Origin: Heliocidaris tuberculata
Taxonomy: Eukaryota > Echinodermata > Echinoidea > Camarodonta > Echinometridae
DNA length: 64,000 nt
Direction: 5' to 3'
NCBI GenBank assembly: GCA_025618425.1
Contig: CM046850.1
Span: 7,404,249-7,468,248, forward strand
Part shown: piece by piece, positions 34,547-41,594 of the stretch
How positions within the stretch are numbered: the first letter of the stretch is position 1
How the letters are laid out: each line of letters opens with the position of its first letter
Translations under genes and position numbers: made by a program
The notes under the pieces: generated by a model
What the model was told of the DNA's origin: nothing
The model's input: only the letters and a program-made list of their open reading frames with translations
The model's database searches: none

Positions 34547-37204
34547 GTAACTTATATAGCACCAAATCCACTCTGTGGAGTGCTCAAGGCACATGTAGAA
34601 ATTAATTAAGAATTAAACAGAAATGTTTTTACATGATTTTTAAAAGAATCAGATGTTACGCATTTTTTGATGTCTTCAGGAAGGCTATTCCATAATTAAG
34701 GACACACATGGGCAAAAATTCTTTCCCCCCAAGATTTTGCGACTTTAGGGATCACAAGAGAACTGGAAGTGGATGAGCGCAAAGATCTCGCGGGGTTGTA
34801 ATTTTGAATTAAAGAGGTATTGTATTGGGGAGCAGAACAAATATAGCATTAATGTTTGGTCTAAACTTTTCCAACCGTTTCTTTCAAATGAGGGCATTGG
34901 AAGAGCAGTCATTTGCAGGGGATATTTCTGCTATGATATTCTTCCAAACTAACATCAAACGAAGAAGAAAGCTCACAAATTATTCTTCACCTCTACCAAA
35001 AACATCAACCTTCTCTTTAAGCCACACCCACCTCTTCCTCTCATTCCTCCACTTCTGTATTTCCTCGGGCGTGTCCAGCCATCTGATCTTCTTGGAGCCA
35101 GGACCGTGGTGTAGCTTGTGGTGCATCTTGACCACCTTGGGATGTCCCACGAACCTACAATCCTTCTCCTTGCACTTAAACCAGAAAGAGATCGAAGCAT
35201 GATGATTTATTCATTTATACATCCATGGAGTTGGAATGAAACTTTGCATGATCCAACATTCACTCTGGTGACATTAGCTCAAGGCTTCTTCTGATAAAGA
35301 TATAGGATCCTGTTGCATTGGTTTGCAATAGGGTCGTATGTAAGGTCGAGTTAGGGTAAGGTACAATGTTGCGTACATACGTATTTGAATAGTGTTGAAT
35401 GGACCACAGAGCATTAGTTGCCATTGCATATGTTGCGGAATTAAAATTTGAAGTAAGGCCAATTTTTAAACAATAACCTCCAGATTACAAGCTCTGAATC
35501 GATTATGATTAAAATAAATGATAAATAAATACAAGATATTTTATTTATCATTAGATTACAATGCAGTGCTATCTTTCATTTTTTTTTTCTGCTTACAGTA
35601 TTTCTTATTTTTGTTCAATACTCTACTTTAGAGGAAAAATACTGTAGTGATTTCAATTTATATCTAGTTATTGATCAAAGGAAATTTTAAAATATTCAAA
35701 TTGATGTTTAGTGTTCATCGATTCTTTCTACATTTGTTCGCACATTTTTTATTCAGGTTGATACATTAGCAAAAAAAATATATTCATAAGGGTAAAATTG
35801 TTTTGTTAAGCTTTGACCTTTGACCCAGTGCATTACCTTCACATGCTCTGCTATGTGACTCTTGAGTTGCTCATCTGACTGAAAACCTCTGTCACATACA
35901 TCACAGTAATGGGTGTAGTTGATTTCCTTCGGTGCTTTCGCTTTCTTGTTCTTCTTTTTCGAGTCTCTTTGCTGCTGAAACACAAAGATGGAGAAAGAAG
36001 AAACTTTTATCTCCTTCCATGCTACCAAGGTTCGGGACAACTATCATAAAAAATAACTATGATGAAAATTGATGAGTATGAACAGCAACATTTTGACTTA
36101 TGCCTTCACAATTCCCTAGTTATATAAACATCAAAATCTTAAAAATTTAGAAATTGAAAAGGTCATATTCGGGCAAAAGGCGTTCCCCTTCGGCAATGGG
36201 CTGCCCCCCCCCCCCCAAGGATTTTCGGAGTTCCGATATTCGGGCAACTACCACTTCATATTTGGGCAGCGCGGTGCCAGAATATCCACATATTTGGGCA
36301 GCGAGGTTCCCAGTTCATTATGTAACTTCTGTATATAACTTCCGTACATTTTTACAATTTTTTTTTTTTAATTTAGAAATTGAAGTTGATATTTCAGGCA
36401 AAAGGCATCAGCCCCCCCCCCCCCCCTTGCGAAAATGTGCTCATATGAGACTCTACATCTGCAATTTTCTCTTATTTGTGGGGGGGATTAGGGTGGAACA
36501 TTTTTGTCAGCAAATTTGGGTGTCACCCCCCCCCCCATGCCCCCATTCCAAGTTCTAGCGACACCCTTGCATCTACACACATGATGCCTGGTTCTCATCT
36601 TTTGAGGAACACAGTCACTCTAGTCTCTACCACTCCATCTTGATTTAAACCAACATGACCGAAGGCAAAGAGAACCTGATATTTTTATCTTAAGCCTTTT
36701 ACTTAGTTTTACCTGTCCAAAAGAATTCCCTCCGGCTCCACCTCCAGGTTTCCTGTTGAAATTAGATTTAGATCTAGAATGATTTACCCCATTTCTAACA
36801 TTAAAATTGTTTTGAACATTTGGCTTGTTTGTAGGGCTGTGAAACATTTGCGGTGCGAACTGCTCTTCACTTGCTTGGTTTATATCAAATGCGTTCTGGT
36901 GGCCGAATCCTGCCCCACTGAATTGCGATTGAGGTGGCCCGTGTCCACGAGCAGACATCGGGAACCCATCAGGCCAGCCCGGCATCCCACCCCGATAGGG
37001 TGGTCTTGGTCCCCGCTGGAAGAATTGTTCTGGTGGCATTCCGTGTCCATGTGGCCCGTGAAATCTTGCTCCTTCGGGATGAAAATTTTGAAAGTGCTGA
37101 GGTCCTGGAAGTCCCCTAGACCGGTGGATGAATTGTCCATTGCCATGTGGATGACTGGGCCTATAATTAGGGCCGTGAAATTGATGTGGAGGAAATCTCG
37201 GCAT
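1..37204 (-). CDS. NUFIP1: NUFIP1 orthologue, eight exons, 3' end outside window
   Basis: Spliced CDS join on the minus strand: 37204-36713, 35974-35837, 35174-35032, 33559-33467, 32108-32015, 29414-29159, 14018-13878, 82-1 (partial). This gives 1439 nt, about 479 codons. All introns are GT/AG and all phases agree (0,0,2,2,0,1,1). Domains in order: Pro/Gly/His-rich region (residues 1-164), one C2H2 zinc finger (about 180-205), the NUFIP1 core with HVKC, DTPEEIQKWRNERKRNFPT and NIAKK (about 208-270), a Lys/Arg-rich tract, then acidic Ser/Asp linkers with the DPLSLLASQD and LGSLASCYESDSEES motifs also seen in vertebrate NUFIP1. Known for the family: nuclear RNA-binding protein (FMR1 partner) that serves as platform for box C/D snoRNP assembly with SNU13 and R2TP, and ribophagy receptor in mammals. 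The extreme C-terminus is not in the window. Confidence rests on order, phase and motif agreement across eight exons. Confidence 0.93.
295..600 (-). repeat. AT-rich degenerate repeat with (TTGAT)n head
   Basis: Starts with five ttgat units, then many copies of ttgaatacataattgaatg-like 11-14 bp motifs. A similar head in reverse (caaatcaaatcaaatcaag) is at 6703-6724. Possibly retrotransposon 3' tails. Confidence 0.6.
1578..1962 (+). mobile_element. Inverted-repeat family A, copy 1
   Basis: About 385 bp with the family landmarks: CTGGGAAAGGTGAAAAATAA near the start, tttatgtcagtttggaagaa, tcccatatacccatttctgtg, and the closing accagaactc. The left terminal repeat is degraded. Confidence 0.8.
2251..3522. 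mobile_element. Inverted-repeat element carrying a pyrimidine-rich tandem array
   Basis: Terminal tcagacccctttcacactc at the left and gagtaaggggtctta at the right; sub-terminal gttagaccgctc motifs recur in both orientations at 2273-2330 and 3340-3492. The middle (about 2480-3230) is a nearly pure T/C array. Long translated frames here are low-complexity artefacts. Confidence 0.7.
2480..3230 (+). repeat. Degenerate pyrimidine tandem array
   Basis: The motif ctttccttgttttcttttgt followed by ttttctttgttttta recurs at least eight times with spacing of about 44-60 bp. One strand is almost entirely T and C for 750 bp. Confidence 0.8.
3540..3880 (+). repeat. Dispersed repeat family C, copy 1
   Basis: Shares agaaaaggttatacaacctt-like repeats, gaccaaatatttaccta and aggttctgtgcagagaaaac with 6780-7400. 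Contains a short (AT)n at 3677-3691. Confidence 0.55.
4853..5174. mobile_element. Short inverted-repeat element (MITE)
   Basis: Ends ggcccgtattctcgaaag and ctttcgagaatacaggcc; inner palindrome aagttaagcctggcttaactt. 322 bp, no coding capacity. Confidence 0.82.
6780..7400 (+). repeat. Dispersed repeat family C, copy 2
   Basis: Similar to 10040-10460 over gggaggtat, gatacctcctcttttgcata, gttggtcttgttcattcat, and aaaaggtcgagcaacgtacc. No domain seen in the frames it contains. Confidence 0.65.
7708..7907. mobile_element. Short inverted-repeat element (MITE), 3-bp target duplication
   Basis: 200 bp with ends ggcccgaattcacaaaggag and ctcctttgtgaattcgggcc, flanked by TAT on both sides. Three-base duplications are typical of PIF/Harbinger-type MITEs. 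Confidence 0.85.
8229..8383. repeat. Imperfect hairpin repeat
   Basis: Left arm (tactggattatgtgcac, then aaatactaaattatccc) pairs with right arm (gggataatttagtattt, then gtagtccagtaatg). The centre is aaccgaggccgcaggccgag. Likely a foldback element. Confidence 0.75.
8601..8779. repeat. Hairpin repeat with about 67-bp arms
   Basis: tattaatacatggttg and gcgttagtgcgatcc, then aggtttttatcatggtgt at 8601-8668, pair with acaccacgataaaaacct and ggatcgcactaacgc, then caaccatgtattaata at 8713-8779. The loop contains a direct repeat gcctcgtgcgtta. The flanking 8430-8600 also contains related inverted motifs (tataaaacgggtt / acccgttttata). Confidence 0.8.
9602..9980 (+). mobile_element. Inverted-repeat family A, copy 2
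   Basis: Full-length copy in plus orientation, starting gaagggtgagttctggg and closing tgcatgaccagaac. The internal landmarks of the family are all present. Confidence 0.85.
10040..10460 (+). repeat. Dispersed repeat family C, copy 3
   Basis: Diverged copy of 6780-7400: gggaggtattgtcacatg, gataccgcctcttttgcata, gttggacttgttcattcat, aaaaggttgagcaaccctcc. Poly-G at 10284-10292. Confidence 0.65.
11095..11505. mobile_element. TTAA-flanked inverted-repeat family B, copy 1
   Basis: Bounded by TTAA at both ends, with termini ccctttcaagac and tcctgaaagg. The interior (accagatgcatgagtagaaa, gcgtttgatgccaggaattt) is shared with copy 2. TTAA target sites are the signature of piggyBac-type elements. Confidence 0.8.
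13474..13700 (+). mobile_element. tRNA-derived SINE
   Basis: A-box-like tggtctagtggataag and a diverged B-box near 13528-13545, followed by a body with caacccaggggaggtacaaa and gggtacctggcaag. Not a functional tRNA because the cloverleaf cannot be closed. Confidence 0.75.
13878..14018 (-). CDS. NUFIP1: NUFIP1 exon 7 (acidic, LGSLASCYESDSEES)
   Basis: 141 nt, phase 1 on both sides, acceptor ccctcttag and donor gtaagtg. Reads DSGDEDAGGAQGV, then FGALGSLASCYESDSEESLV. The LGSL..Y.S.SEEE pattern is the conserved block before the NUFIP1 C-terminal region. It is separated from exon 6 by a 15-kb intron but fits its phase exactly. Confidence 0.9.
16803..17187 (-). mobile_element. Inverted-repeat family A, copy 3
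   Basis: Full-length copy in reverse orientation: agataaagtagagttcgg at the left, cccagaactcaagattc at the right. It directly abuts family B copy 2, which begins at the TTAA at 17188. Confidence 0.85.
17188..17602. mobile_element. TTAA-flanked inverted-repeat family B, copy 2
   Basis: 415 bp between TTAA sites; termini ccctttcgagac and gtcttgaaaggg are inverted repeats. Same orientation and interior as the copy at 11095-11505. No transposase is encoded. Confidence 0.85.
19004..19419. mobile_element. PIF/Harbinger-type MITE
   Basis: Termini of about 42 bp: aggccaccgcacaccttacg, then tcggtctgcgatccgattt, match the right end in reverse with few mismatches. Flanked by TAA on both sides, the usual TWA target of PIF/Harbinger. 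416 bp. Confidence 0.87.
19617..20312 (+). repeat. 24-copy 29-bp telomere-like minisatellite
   Basis: Unit gaggtttagtgtaaggatta plus ggKttaggt, exactly 29 bp, from 19617 to 20312 with no length change. Variants at one position (ggtttag or gggttag) and ggatt/gaatt make a partial three-unit (87-bp) higher-order pattern. Units carry TTAGGG-like cores. Confidence 0.93.
20473..21263 (-). mobile_element. Pearl/HINE-like element, copy 1
   Basis: Reverse copy of the element at 45416-46628: caagtgaatgagtaaatt at one end, gtccccgccg inside it, three core repeats of about 140-147 bp, an ACGG/CA microsatellite at 21120-21205, and the hairpin end gcgaacttcgttcggcgggg. Layout matches non-autonomous Helentron-related elements (pearl, CvE, DINE-1 types). 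Confidence 0.75.
23431..23795 (+). mobile_element. Inverted-repeat family A, copy 4
   Basis: Starts agagaaggttgagttctag and keeps the internal landmarks; the final accagaactc is lost before aactttatct. Confidence 0.82.
23927..24107 (-). mobile_element. Inverted-repeat family A, copy 5 (half)
   Basis: Half-length copy in opposite orientation to copy 4, 130 bp away, closing with cccagaactcaaccttctct. The pair forms an imperfect inverted arrangement. Confidence 0.8.
25654..25952. mobile_element. TTAA-flanked inverted-repeat element
   Basis: 299 bp between TTAA sites with short termini cccttattgc and gaaggg. No coding sequence. Confidence 0.55.
27355..27575 (-). mobile_element. tRNA-derived SINE
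   Basis: On the minus strand: gtcgcgtggtttaaataag followed by gactggagatccaatgg and the B-box gggtttgatccccgac. The body includes a cctgggtcaagagtgg-like motif. Confidence 0.7.
28086..28132 (+). repeat. (ATT)n/(ATC)n microsatellite
   Basis: Ten or so ATT units followed by five ATC units. Confidence 0.95.
29159..29414 (-). CDS. NUFIP1: NUFIP1 exon 6 (linker, DPLSLLASQD)
   Basis: 256 nt, phase 0 in and phase 1 out, between acceptor tatcctcag and donor gtaatct. Encodes a polar disordered linker with PPKRRKTDD and ending CDPLSLLASQDNG, comparable to DPLGVL...D in vertebrate NUFIP1. The reading frame is open throughout and joins exon 7 at a Gly/Asp split codon. Confidence 0.9.
29484..29815 (+). 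mobile_element. Inverted-repeat family A, copy 6 (3' truncated)
   Basis: Starts agagaaggttgagttctgg; similarity ends near 29815 within the segment that reads cccaattccttcc in this copy, just before the hAT-like element. Confidence 0.8.
29846..32004. mobile_element. Non-autonomous hAT-like element, 2.16 kb
   Basis: Ends agggttcttgttaa and ttagcaagaaccct are inverted repeats; flanks atttactc (29838-29845) and gtttactc (32005-32012) match in 7 of 8 bases, as expected for a hAT target duplication. The interior has a Lys/Arg-rich frame (29853-30221) with no recognised domain, a large palindrome (30480-31326) and a GC-rich stretch near 31880-31940. No transposase seen. It occupies intron 5 of NUFIP1. 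Confidence 0.75.
30480..31326. repeat. 850-bp palindrome with no spacer
   Basis: The two arms (30480-30906 and 30907-31326) are inverted copies meeting exactly at ccaatgcgcattgg. Near the centre they are nearly identical (gagctagtatgcaaattaat); further out they carry substitutions and small indels. A transcript would give a very long hairpin. Confidence 0.92.
32015..32108 (-). CDS. NUFIP1: NUFIP1 exon 5 (basic tract)
   Basis: 94 nt; finishes the FGKMK motif and encodes KRTHRGKRGQGRFRRKK followed by LAQANASGIGNQ. The very basic composition suggests an RNA-binding or nuclear-localisation role (inference). Its donor GTGAGTAAAC overlaps the target-site duplication of the hAT-like element at 29846-32004. 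Confidence 0.92.
32215..32345 (+). repeat. ggtcttggtctcgagacc degenerate repeat
   Basis: Repeats of ggtcttggtc and gtctcgagaccag, the second being self-complementary. Related stretches continue at 32445-32540 and 32768-32805, on either side of a SINE. Confidence 0.8.
32590..32768 (-). mobile_element. tRNA-derived SINE
   Basis: Minus strand reads gatggctcagtggtagagta, then gactcgtaacttggaggacc and tgggttcgaaaccaag, which are the A and B boxes of a tRNA-like head. It interrupts the ggtcttggtc repeat region. Confidence 0.78.
32985..33172 (-). mobile_element. tRNA-derived SINE
   Basis: Minus strand head gttggctccatcggtagagc, then atctgcccattgaacctaag and gttgaattcagcc; the body runs leftwards. 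Diverged A and B boxes. Confidence 0.65.
33210..33409 (+). other. Unidentified open frame in NUFIP1 intron 4
   Basis: Open from 33210 to TAA at 33407-33409. It reads LQQIKKATIRYFTGPCSAQN, KISSTPLVYNSILHKPNGGR and QYEQNACLSYASEAKRIPHY. Composition looks protein-like and an acceptor-like cacag precedes it. I recognise no family; it could be a fragment of an old transposon gene or another gene's exon. Confidence 0.3.
33467..33559 (-). CDS. NUFIP1: NUFIP1 exon 4 (NFPTAENIAKK)
   Basis: 93 nt between acceptor catgtag and donor gtgagtg. It completes the split Arg codon and reads NFPTAENIAKKGLKIEQKEK, then QGNILETKQFG, corresponding to the NYPT..NI..K....E...G..L.T.Q.GK segment of vertebrate NUFIP1. 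Confidence 0.95.
34326..35016 (-). mobile_element. Inverted-repeat family A, copy 7 (interrupted)
   Basis: Reverse copy starting gaattctggtcgtgcg and ending aacatcaaccttctcttt. It is split by the retrotransposon tail at 34507-34835. The terminal repeat ends about 15 bp from the splice donor of NUFIP1 exon 3. Confidence 0.82.
34507..34835 (-). mobile_element. L2/CR1-like retrotransposon tail nested in family A copy
   Basis: On the minus strand the fragment reads NPARSLRSSTSSSLVIPK, then SWGERIFAHVCP, a stop, and LWNSLPEDI, i.e. a decayed retrotransposon C-terminal tail. It ends in a TAT-repeat tail (34509-34535 on plus). It splits the family A element 34326-35016 in two, so it inserted later. 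Confidence 0.78.
35032..35174 (-). CDS. NUFIP1: NUFIP1 exon 3 (core and PEP-like segment)
   Basis: Starts CKEKDCRFVGHPKVVKMHH and runs to RWLDTPEEIQKWRNERKR, phase 0 in and phase 2 out. The PEEI..W..ER block matches the NUFIP1/Rsa1 PEP segment that contacts the snoRNP protein SNU13/Snu13p; the Trp and Arg of KWRNER are the expected contact residues (family knowledge). The donor gtgggtgtgg is followed within about 15 bp by a family A inverted-repeat element. Confidence 0.95.
35837..35974 (-). CDS. NUFIP1: NUFIP1 exon 2 (C2H2 zinc finger)
   Basis: 46 codons between acceptor tttcag and donor gtaatg, phase 0 on both sides. A Lys-rich stretch (KKKNKKAKAPKE) is followed by CDVCDRGFQSDEQLKSHIAEH, a C-x2-C-x12-H-x3-H finger, then HVK. 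Vertebrate NUFIP1 has a single finger in the same place, followed directly by the core domain. An alternative acceptor three bases downstream (CAG repeat) would drop one Gln. Confidence 0.95.
36713..37204 (-). CDS. NUFIP1: NUFIP1 exon 1 (start codon, Pro/Gly/His-rich)
   Basis: Encodes 164 residues starting MPRFPPHQF and ending NSFGQ before the donor gtaaaac. The start at 37204 is secure: an in-frame TAA lies two codons upstream (37208-37210) and A is at -3. Composition is dominated by Pro, Gly, His and Phe, as in the disordered N-terminus of vertebrate NUFIP1. The exon ends in phase 0. Confidence 0.93.
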
Positions 37205-39940
37205 TGTTTACAACCTGCTCCTCGTGCATGCAGAAAGCGTGTGAATATATCTCACTGAAATTACCGCTCTTTTCACGCAATGCCTATAAGAGCAGTGTAA
37301 GGTGAGCAAGAGGATAAAAACTAATAATCAAATACGGAAAAAAATGATCAAGCTCTTTTTTTTCTTCTTTTTTTTTTTCTTTTTTTTCTTTTCACAAGTT
37401 GTGTGTGTGTGTCCAAAATGGATTTGCACCACTGTGTGTGTGTGTGTAATTGAGTTTTTGACAGACGTGTGTCAATCAAATATGATTATTTACGTCTGAG
37501 ACCGACCTTTAACGTCACCATCCGAAAGACGGTTGATAGCTGATAGTGTAGGCTTTTATAGACTATTGTTGTTTGTTTATTTATTTTGTTCTTTATATAG
37601 TTGGGCTATAGTGTTGTTATTTTTTCATTCACTGTTTGAGATATTCAACAAAATTCGACAGTATAATCCCTGCCAGCCCAGGACAGCAATTTACTGTCAC
37701 TGCCGGGGCCAGGGTGCAAATGGAGGAGGGAGGTCTCTGATGAGTTCACTCCCCCCCCCCCCCCCACACACACACACAAAATGGAAGAAGGAATGTTACC
37801 GTTTTTCTTTTCCTTTTTGTATACATGTAGTTATTTCCTTTTTGTATATTATGTTCTATTAAGTATTATGTAGGGCACCCTCACCCCCAAGCTTTTGCTG
37901 TGTCCTCCAACTATGTATGTACCACATGAATGTATATTTTGTCATAATTTTGTTGAAACTACATGTACATTATTTTGTTCATTCATTCATTTCTCTGTAC
38001 ACTCATATTGAAATGTTGGAAATAATTGAATTGATTTTGCATTTTGCACCATAAAACCTTTATATTTTGGCCGATTCCTTAGAAAATTATTTTTATTATA
38101 TATTTTGCCGAGGGGACAGAGGAAGAAATTTTTGAGGTTTGGAACAGTTGCTTAGAGCACTTTCGATTACACTGGCAAATACAAGCGTTAAATCATAATT
38201 TATACCCCAAAAAGTAGGTTATTTCTAATTTGGGGGGTTGAACCCCTCACAAATGATTCCAGTGTCCCCCCCCCCCCCATCCGCCCTGGATCGTCGACCC
38301 TGCTATCAACTATACTGTATCTCGAAGTTCAACTATACTGCCCTCAAATCTGCTTCAAATTAATGGCAAACCCAAGGCATGTGCTCTTCGTTCCAAACGA
38401 TCACCCAAAGCGGCAAAGCCCCATCTCCAGTTCAAAGTAAACCCCTCTTGGAATATTTAGGAGGGCAGCGTTCCAAAATTCTTTCCAAGATCTATCAACT
38501 TTAAATAAACTTTACTGGTTAAACATTGTGAAACCAGGACAAGGAGGATATGAAAAGAGGGCGGGAGCAGGGGGTAAGGGTGATATTTGCACCCCAGACA
38601 AAACCACTAATATTATTAAACATGTCGCTCATATAGAGCAGAATGTGCCCTTCTCTCCATTGATGCAACAAACAAAATAATAGAGAATAGAGCACAGAAG
38701 ATTTTCACGTTGTGTAATAATAGAAGATATAGAAAGGGCTAGATTTAGGGGGAAATTACAGATATTATTCCTTGAAAGTACAACTATCATGCTTTTGGAA
38801 TTTCGTGGGGAACGGATGTTACCCCCACCCCCCGGCAGCGTCCAATGTTCCTAAACTAATATTCCTGGTATATTTTGATAATTTGCATCTACCCCGCCCC
38901 CTCCGACTTAAATGGTGGCTATAATTTTCGTTAAGAAAATGTAAGACCACCCCTCCTTTTTTGTTTTGTTTTTTGTTGCTTTTTTATGTTGTTGTTTTTG
39001 TTGTTTTTTGTTTTGTTTTGTTTGTTGTTTGTTGTTGGTTTTTTTTTTTTTTTTTTTTTTGGTGTGTTTTTCTTTGTCTTTTTTGAGTTTTGACAATATT
39101 GTGTCCACTCCGACGGAGTCCTCCTAAAACCCCTTTTACTTTACCAACAATGTGTTTCTTTAATTAATTCTTCATATGCCTAATGGAATTCTTTGCTAAT
39201 AGGTTAGTGTATAGAGGCTACGGAATTTTCAAAAATTTCCATGGGTGCAGTGGCGCAAATCCAAAATTCTCTGACAAGCAAAAAAAAAAAAAAAAAGGTT
39301 ATTCAAAAAGGTTGGGGGGAATTCGCTTCCAAAATTCTCTGACAAGCAACAAAAAAAAAAAAAAAAAAAATTATTCAAAAAGGTGGGGGGGGGGAAATTC
39401 GCCTACAAAAATTCTCTGACAAGCAAAAAAAAAAATATATGGTTATTCAAAAAGGTGGGGGGGACATTCGCCTCCAAAATTCTCTGACAACAGGGCTGTC
39501 AACTTTGGGGAACTGCTTGGAGGGAGATTCGTGATTTTTTTTCTCTCGCCTGCCCTCCAATTTTTGGGGTCTCTTTTGAAGTCCAAAAATCTCTGACAAG
39601 CAAAAAAAAAAAAAAAAAAAAAAAAGGTGGGGGGACATGTCCCCCTGTCCCCCCCCCCCCCCCCCCCCAGGATTTGCACCCATGCATGGGTGAAATCATA
39701 GCCCCAAGTGGCCTATTTGTCCAGGGTCAGTATCATCAGCCCATCGATGCATCAACCACTGGTGAGAAAACTTTTAGCCAATCAGATGCTTTGGATAAGC
39801 CGGCCAGCGCCGGCGAAGCCAGCGTGGCCAACATATCGGTCGTACTTGTTCCACATGCATGCATAATAATAGTCGAATAATTCAGTTTCACAGCTGATTC
39901 AAAGTCTGATAGGAATTGGGGCCAGTTAAGGTCCACGCTA
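37205..39940. other. Head-to-head intergenic region between NUFIP1 and methyltransferase
   Basis: 2.7 kb between the two start codons. Contains T-runs (37358-37392), GT repeats, C-runs (37750-37765, 38268-38278), a T/G-rich tract (38958-39060) and the tandem repeat at 39255-39670. Promoters for both genes must lie here, but I see no clear TATA box or CpG-dense core. Confidence 0.6.
39255..39670 (+). repeat. Degenerate tandem repeat upstream of methyltransferase
   Basis: Four to five units of about 80 bp: attctctgacaagcaa, an A-run, ggttattcaaaaaggt, a G-run, attcgcctccaaa. Ends with long A, G and C runs at 39601-39668. Confidence 0.85.
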
Positions 39941-40024
39941 ATGGCATCTAAAACCACCGATATGTTTATTGTTGACGGGGGTCTGAGCACAGAGTTAATG
40001 AGACTTGGTTTTCCGGTTAACCTT
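39941..40024 (+). CDS. Homocysteine S-methyltransferase exon 1
   Basis: 28 codons, MASKTTDMF then IVDGGLSTELMRLGFPVNL, ending at donor gtaagt in phase 0. The DGG-x-STEL motif opens the barrel in this family. The ATG has G at +4; no upstream in-frame ATG was seen close by. Confidence 0.92.
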
Positions 40025-41495
40025 GTAAGTCATGAAACATTTTATATAGAATTGGGGGGGAATTATTCTCAGATTTTACAAGTTTGTTTGCCGCAGCACC
40101 TGGCTGGGGGAAAGACTTCACCGCTCCGCGGCCGCGCTACCGCTGCGGCTAGGTGTGGGAGGACCTCCGCCATGTCAGCAGGCACAGGAAAGTTTTGTCG
40201 TCGTTTGCTGCTACCACTGGCTTTTTTTTTTTATCTGTTTGTTTAAGCATGTTTCTATGTTCATACTAGTAGATTAAGCCAAGCCCAAGACTTTTCCTCT
40301 TAGTTTCTCATCCAAATTTTTTTCAAAAATGAGGTGGTTGACGGTGGTTCCAATGTAACATAGGGTCTATAGGGATCTATTTTAGTATTTAAAGGGCAAT
40401 CCAACCTTGGTAATGAGATGATTTGTGTGAAAGCAAAAAAATAAGAAAAACAGGATGGTGAAAGTTTGAAAGAAATCGGACAAGGACTAAGAAAGTTATG
40501 GATGTTTGAAAAATGAAATCACTACATCTATGTGAATCTCAAATTGGCAATTTGGTGAGTCAATTGTTACATCTTTGTGGACAACTCTCCCATTTGTCCT
40601 ACACAAAAATATTAATTTGCGGTTTTCTTCGAGGGGCTTTTATCCCCGGGGCAGTACTCAAAATATATTGGAGATAGCATATTGTTAAAGGTCCTCATGA
40701 ACGAAAAGATCCTACTGAGAAATCGCATTTTGAAAAAAAGTGACATTTTAGTCATTTTGTATGTTAGAGTGAATGGGGGAGTTGTCCACAGCTACATCAC
40801 AGTGACGTTACCTATTCCGCCAATTTGAAATTCCCATATGCATAGTGATTACAACTTTCAAAAATTCGTAACTTTCTTATTGCTTGTCCGATTTTGTTCA
40901 AACTTTCACCAATTTGCTTCTCTGATTTTTCCTCTTCCTTTCAAAGCAACTTGCTATTAAGGTTGGATTTCCCTTTAACCTGTTAGACCTATGTTAGATC
41001 TACTAATACAAACTAAAATACCCGTTTGATATTTTTACCTCAATGGACTAGTACTAATAGTCAGACTACATAAATTGGTATTGGGTGAAGAAAAGGGGAT
41101 TATTGCACAATCACCTTTTTGATATTTTTTCATTCAACACACCAGCTGACCAAAGAGGGAACAGTATCAAACTTCAGCATCAGCTCATCAAACGCAACGC
41201 TCACAAGTTCAGTTTCTTCCCACGCACAACTAAGGACTGGAATGAACTAAACATCGATACCATGTCATTAGAATAAATAAATTAGATTCAAACAAAAAGC
41301 CCAGTAAGTAGCTACCTGCTCACAGCCCTCTACCTTAACAAAATTGGCAGAGTACAGCTAGCCTGCACATGCCGACTCAACCAAGAGAAGACAAGACAAG
41401 ACAGGAAATGTATACTTTCAAAAAAAGTATACTAGTTTCTGCCTGGAGTGTATCACCCCTCCCCCCCCCCCCCCCCTTTTTGCTTTTTCCCCCAA

Positions 41496-41594
<99 letters not shown>

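Noticed and set aside
36154..36558. Proline-rich frame between NUFIP1 exons 1 and 2 region
   Set aside because: Created by C-runs at 36207-36218, 36412-36426 and 36527-36536; opposite strand to the gene and no domain.
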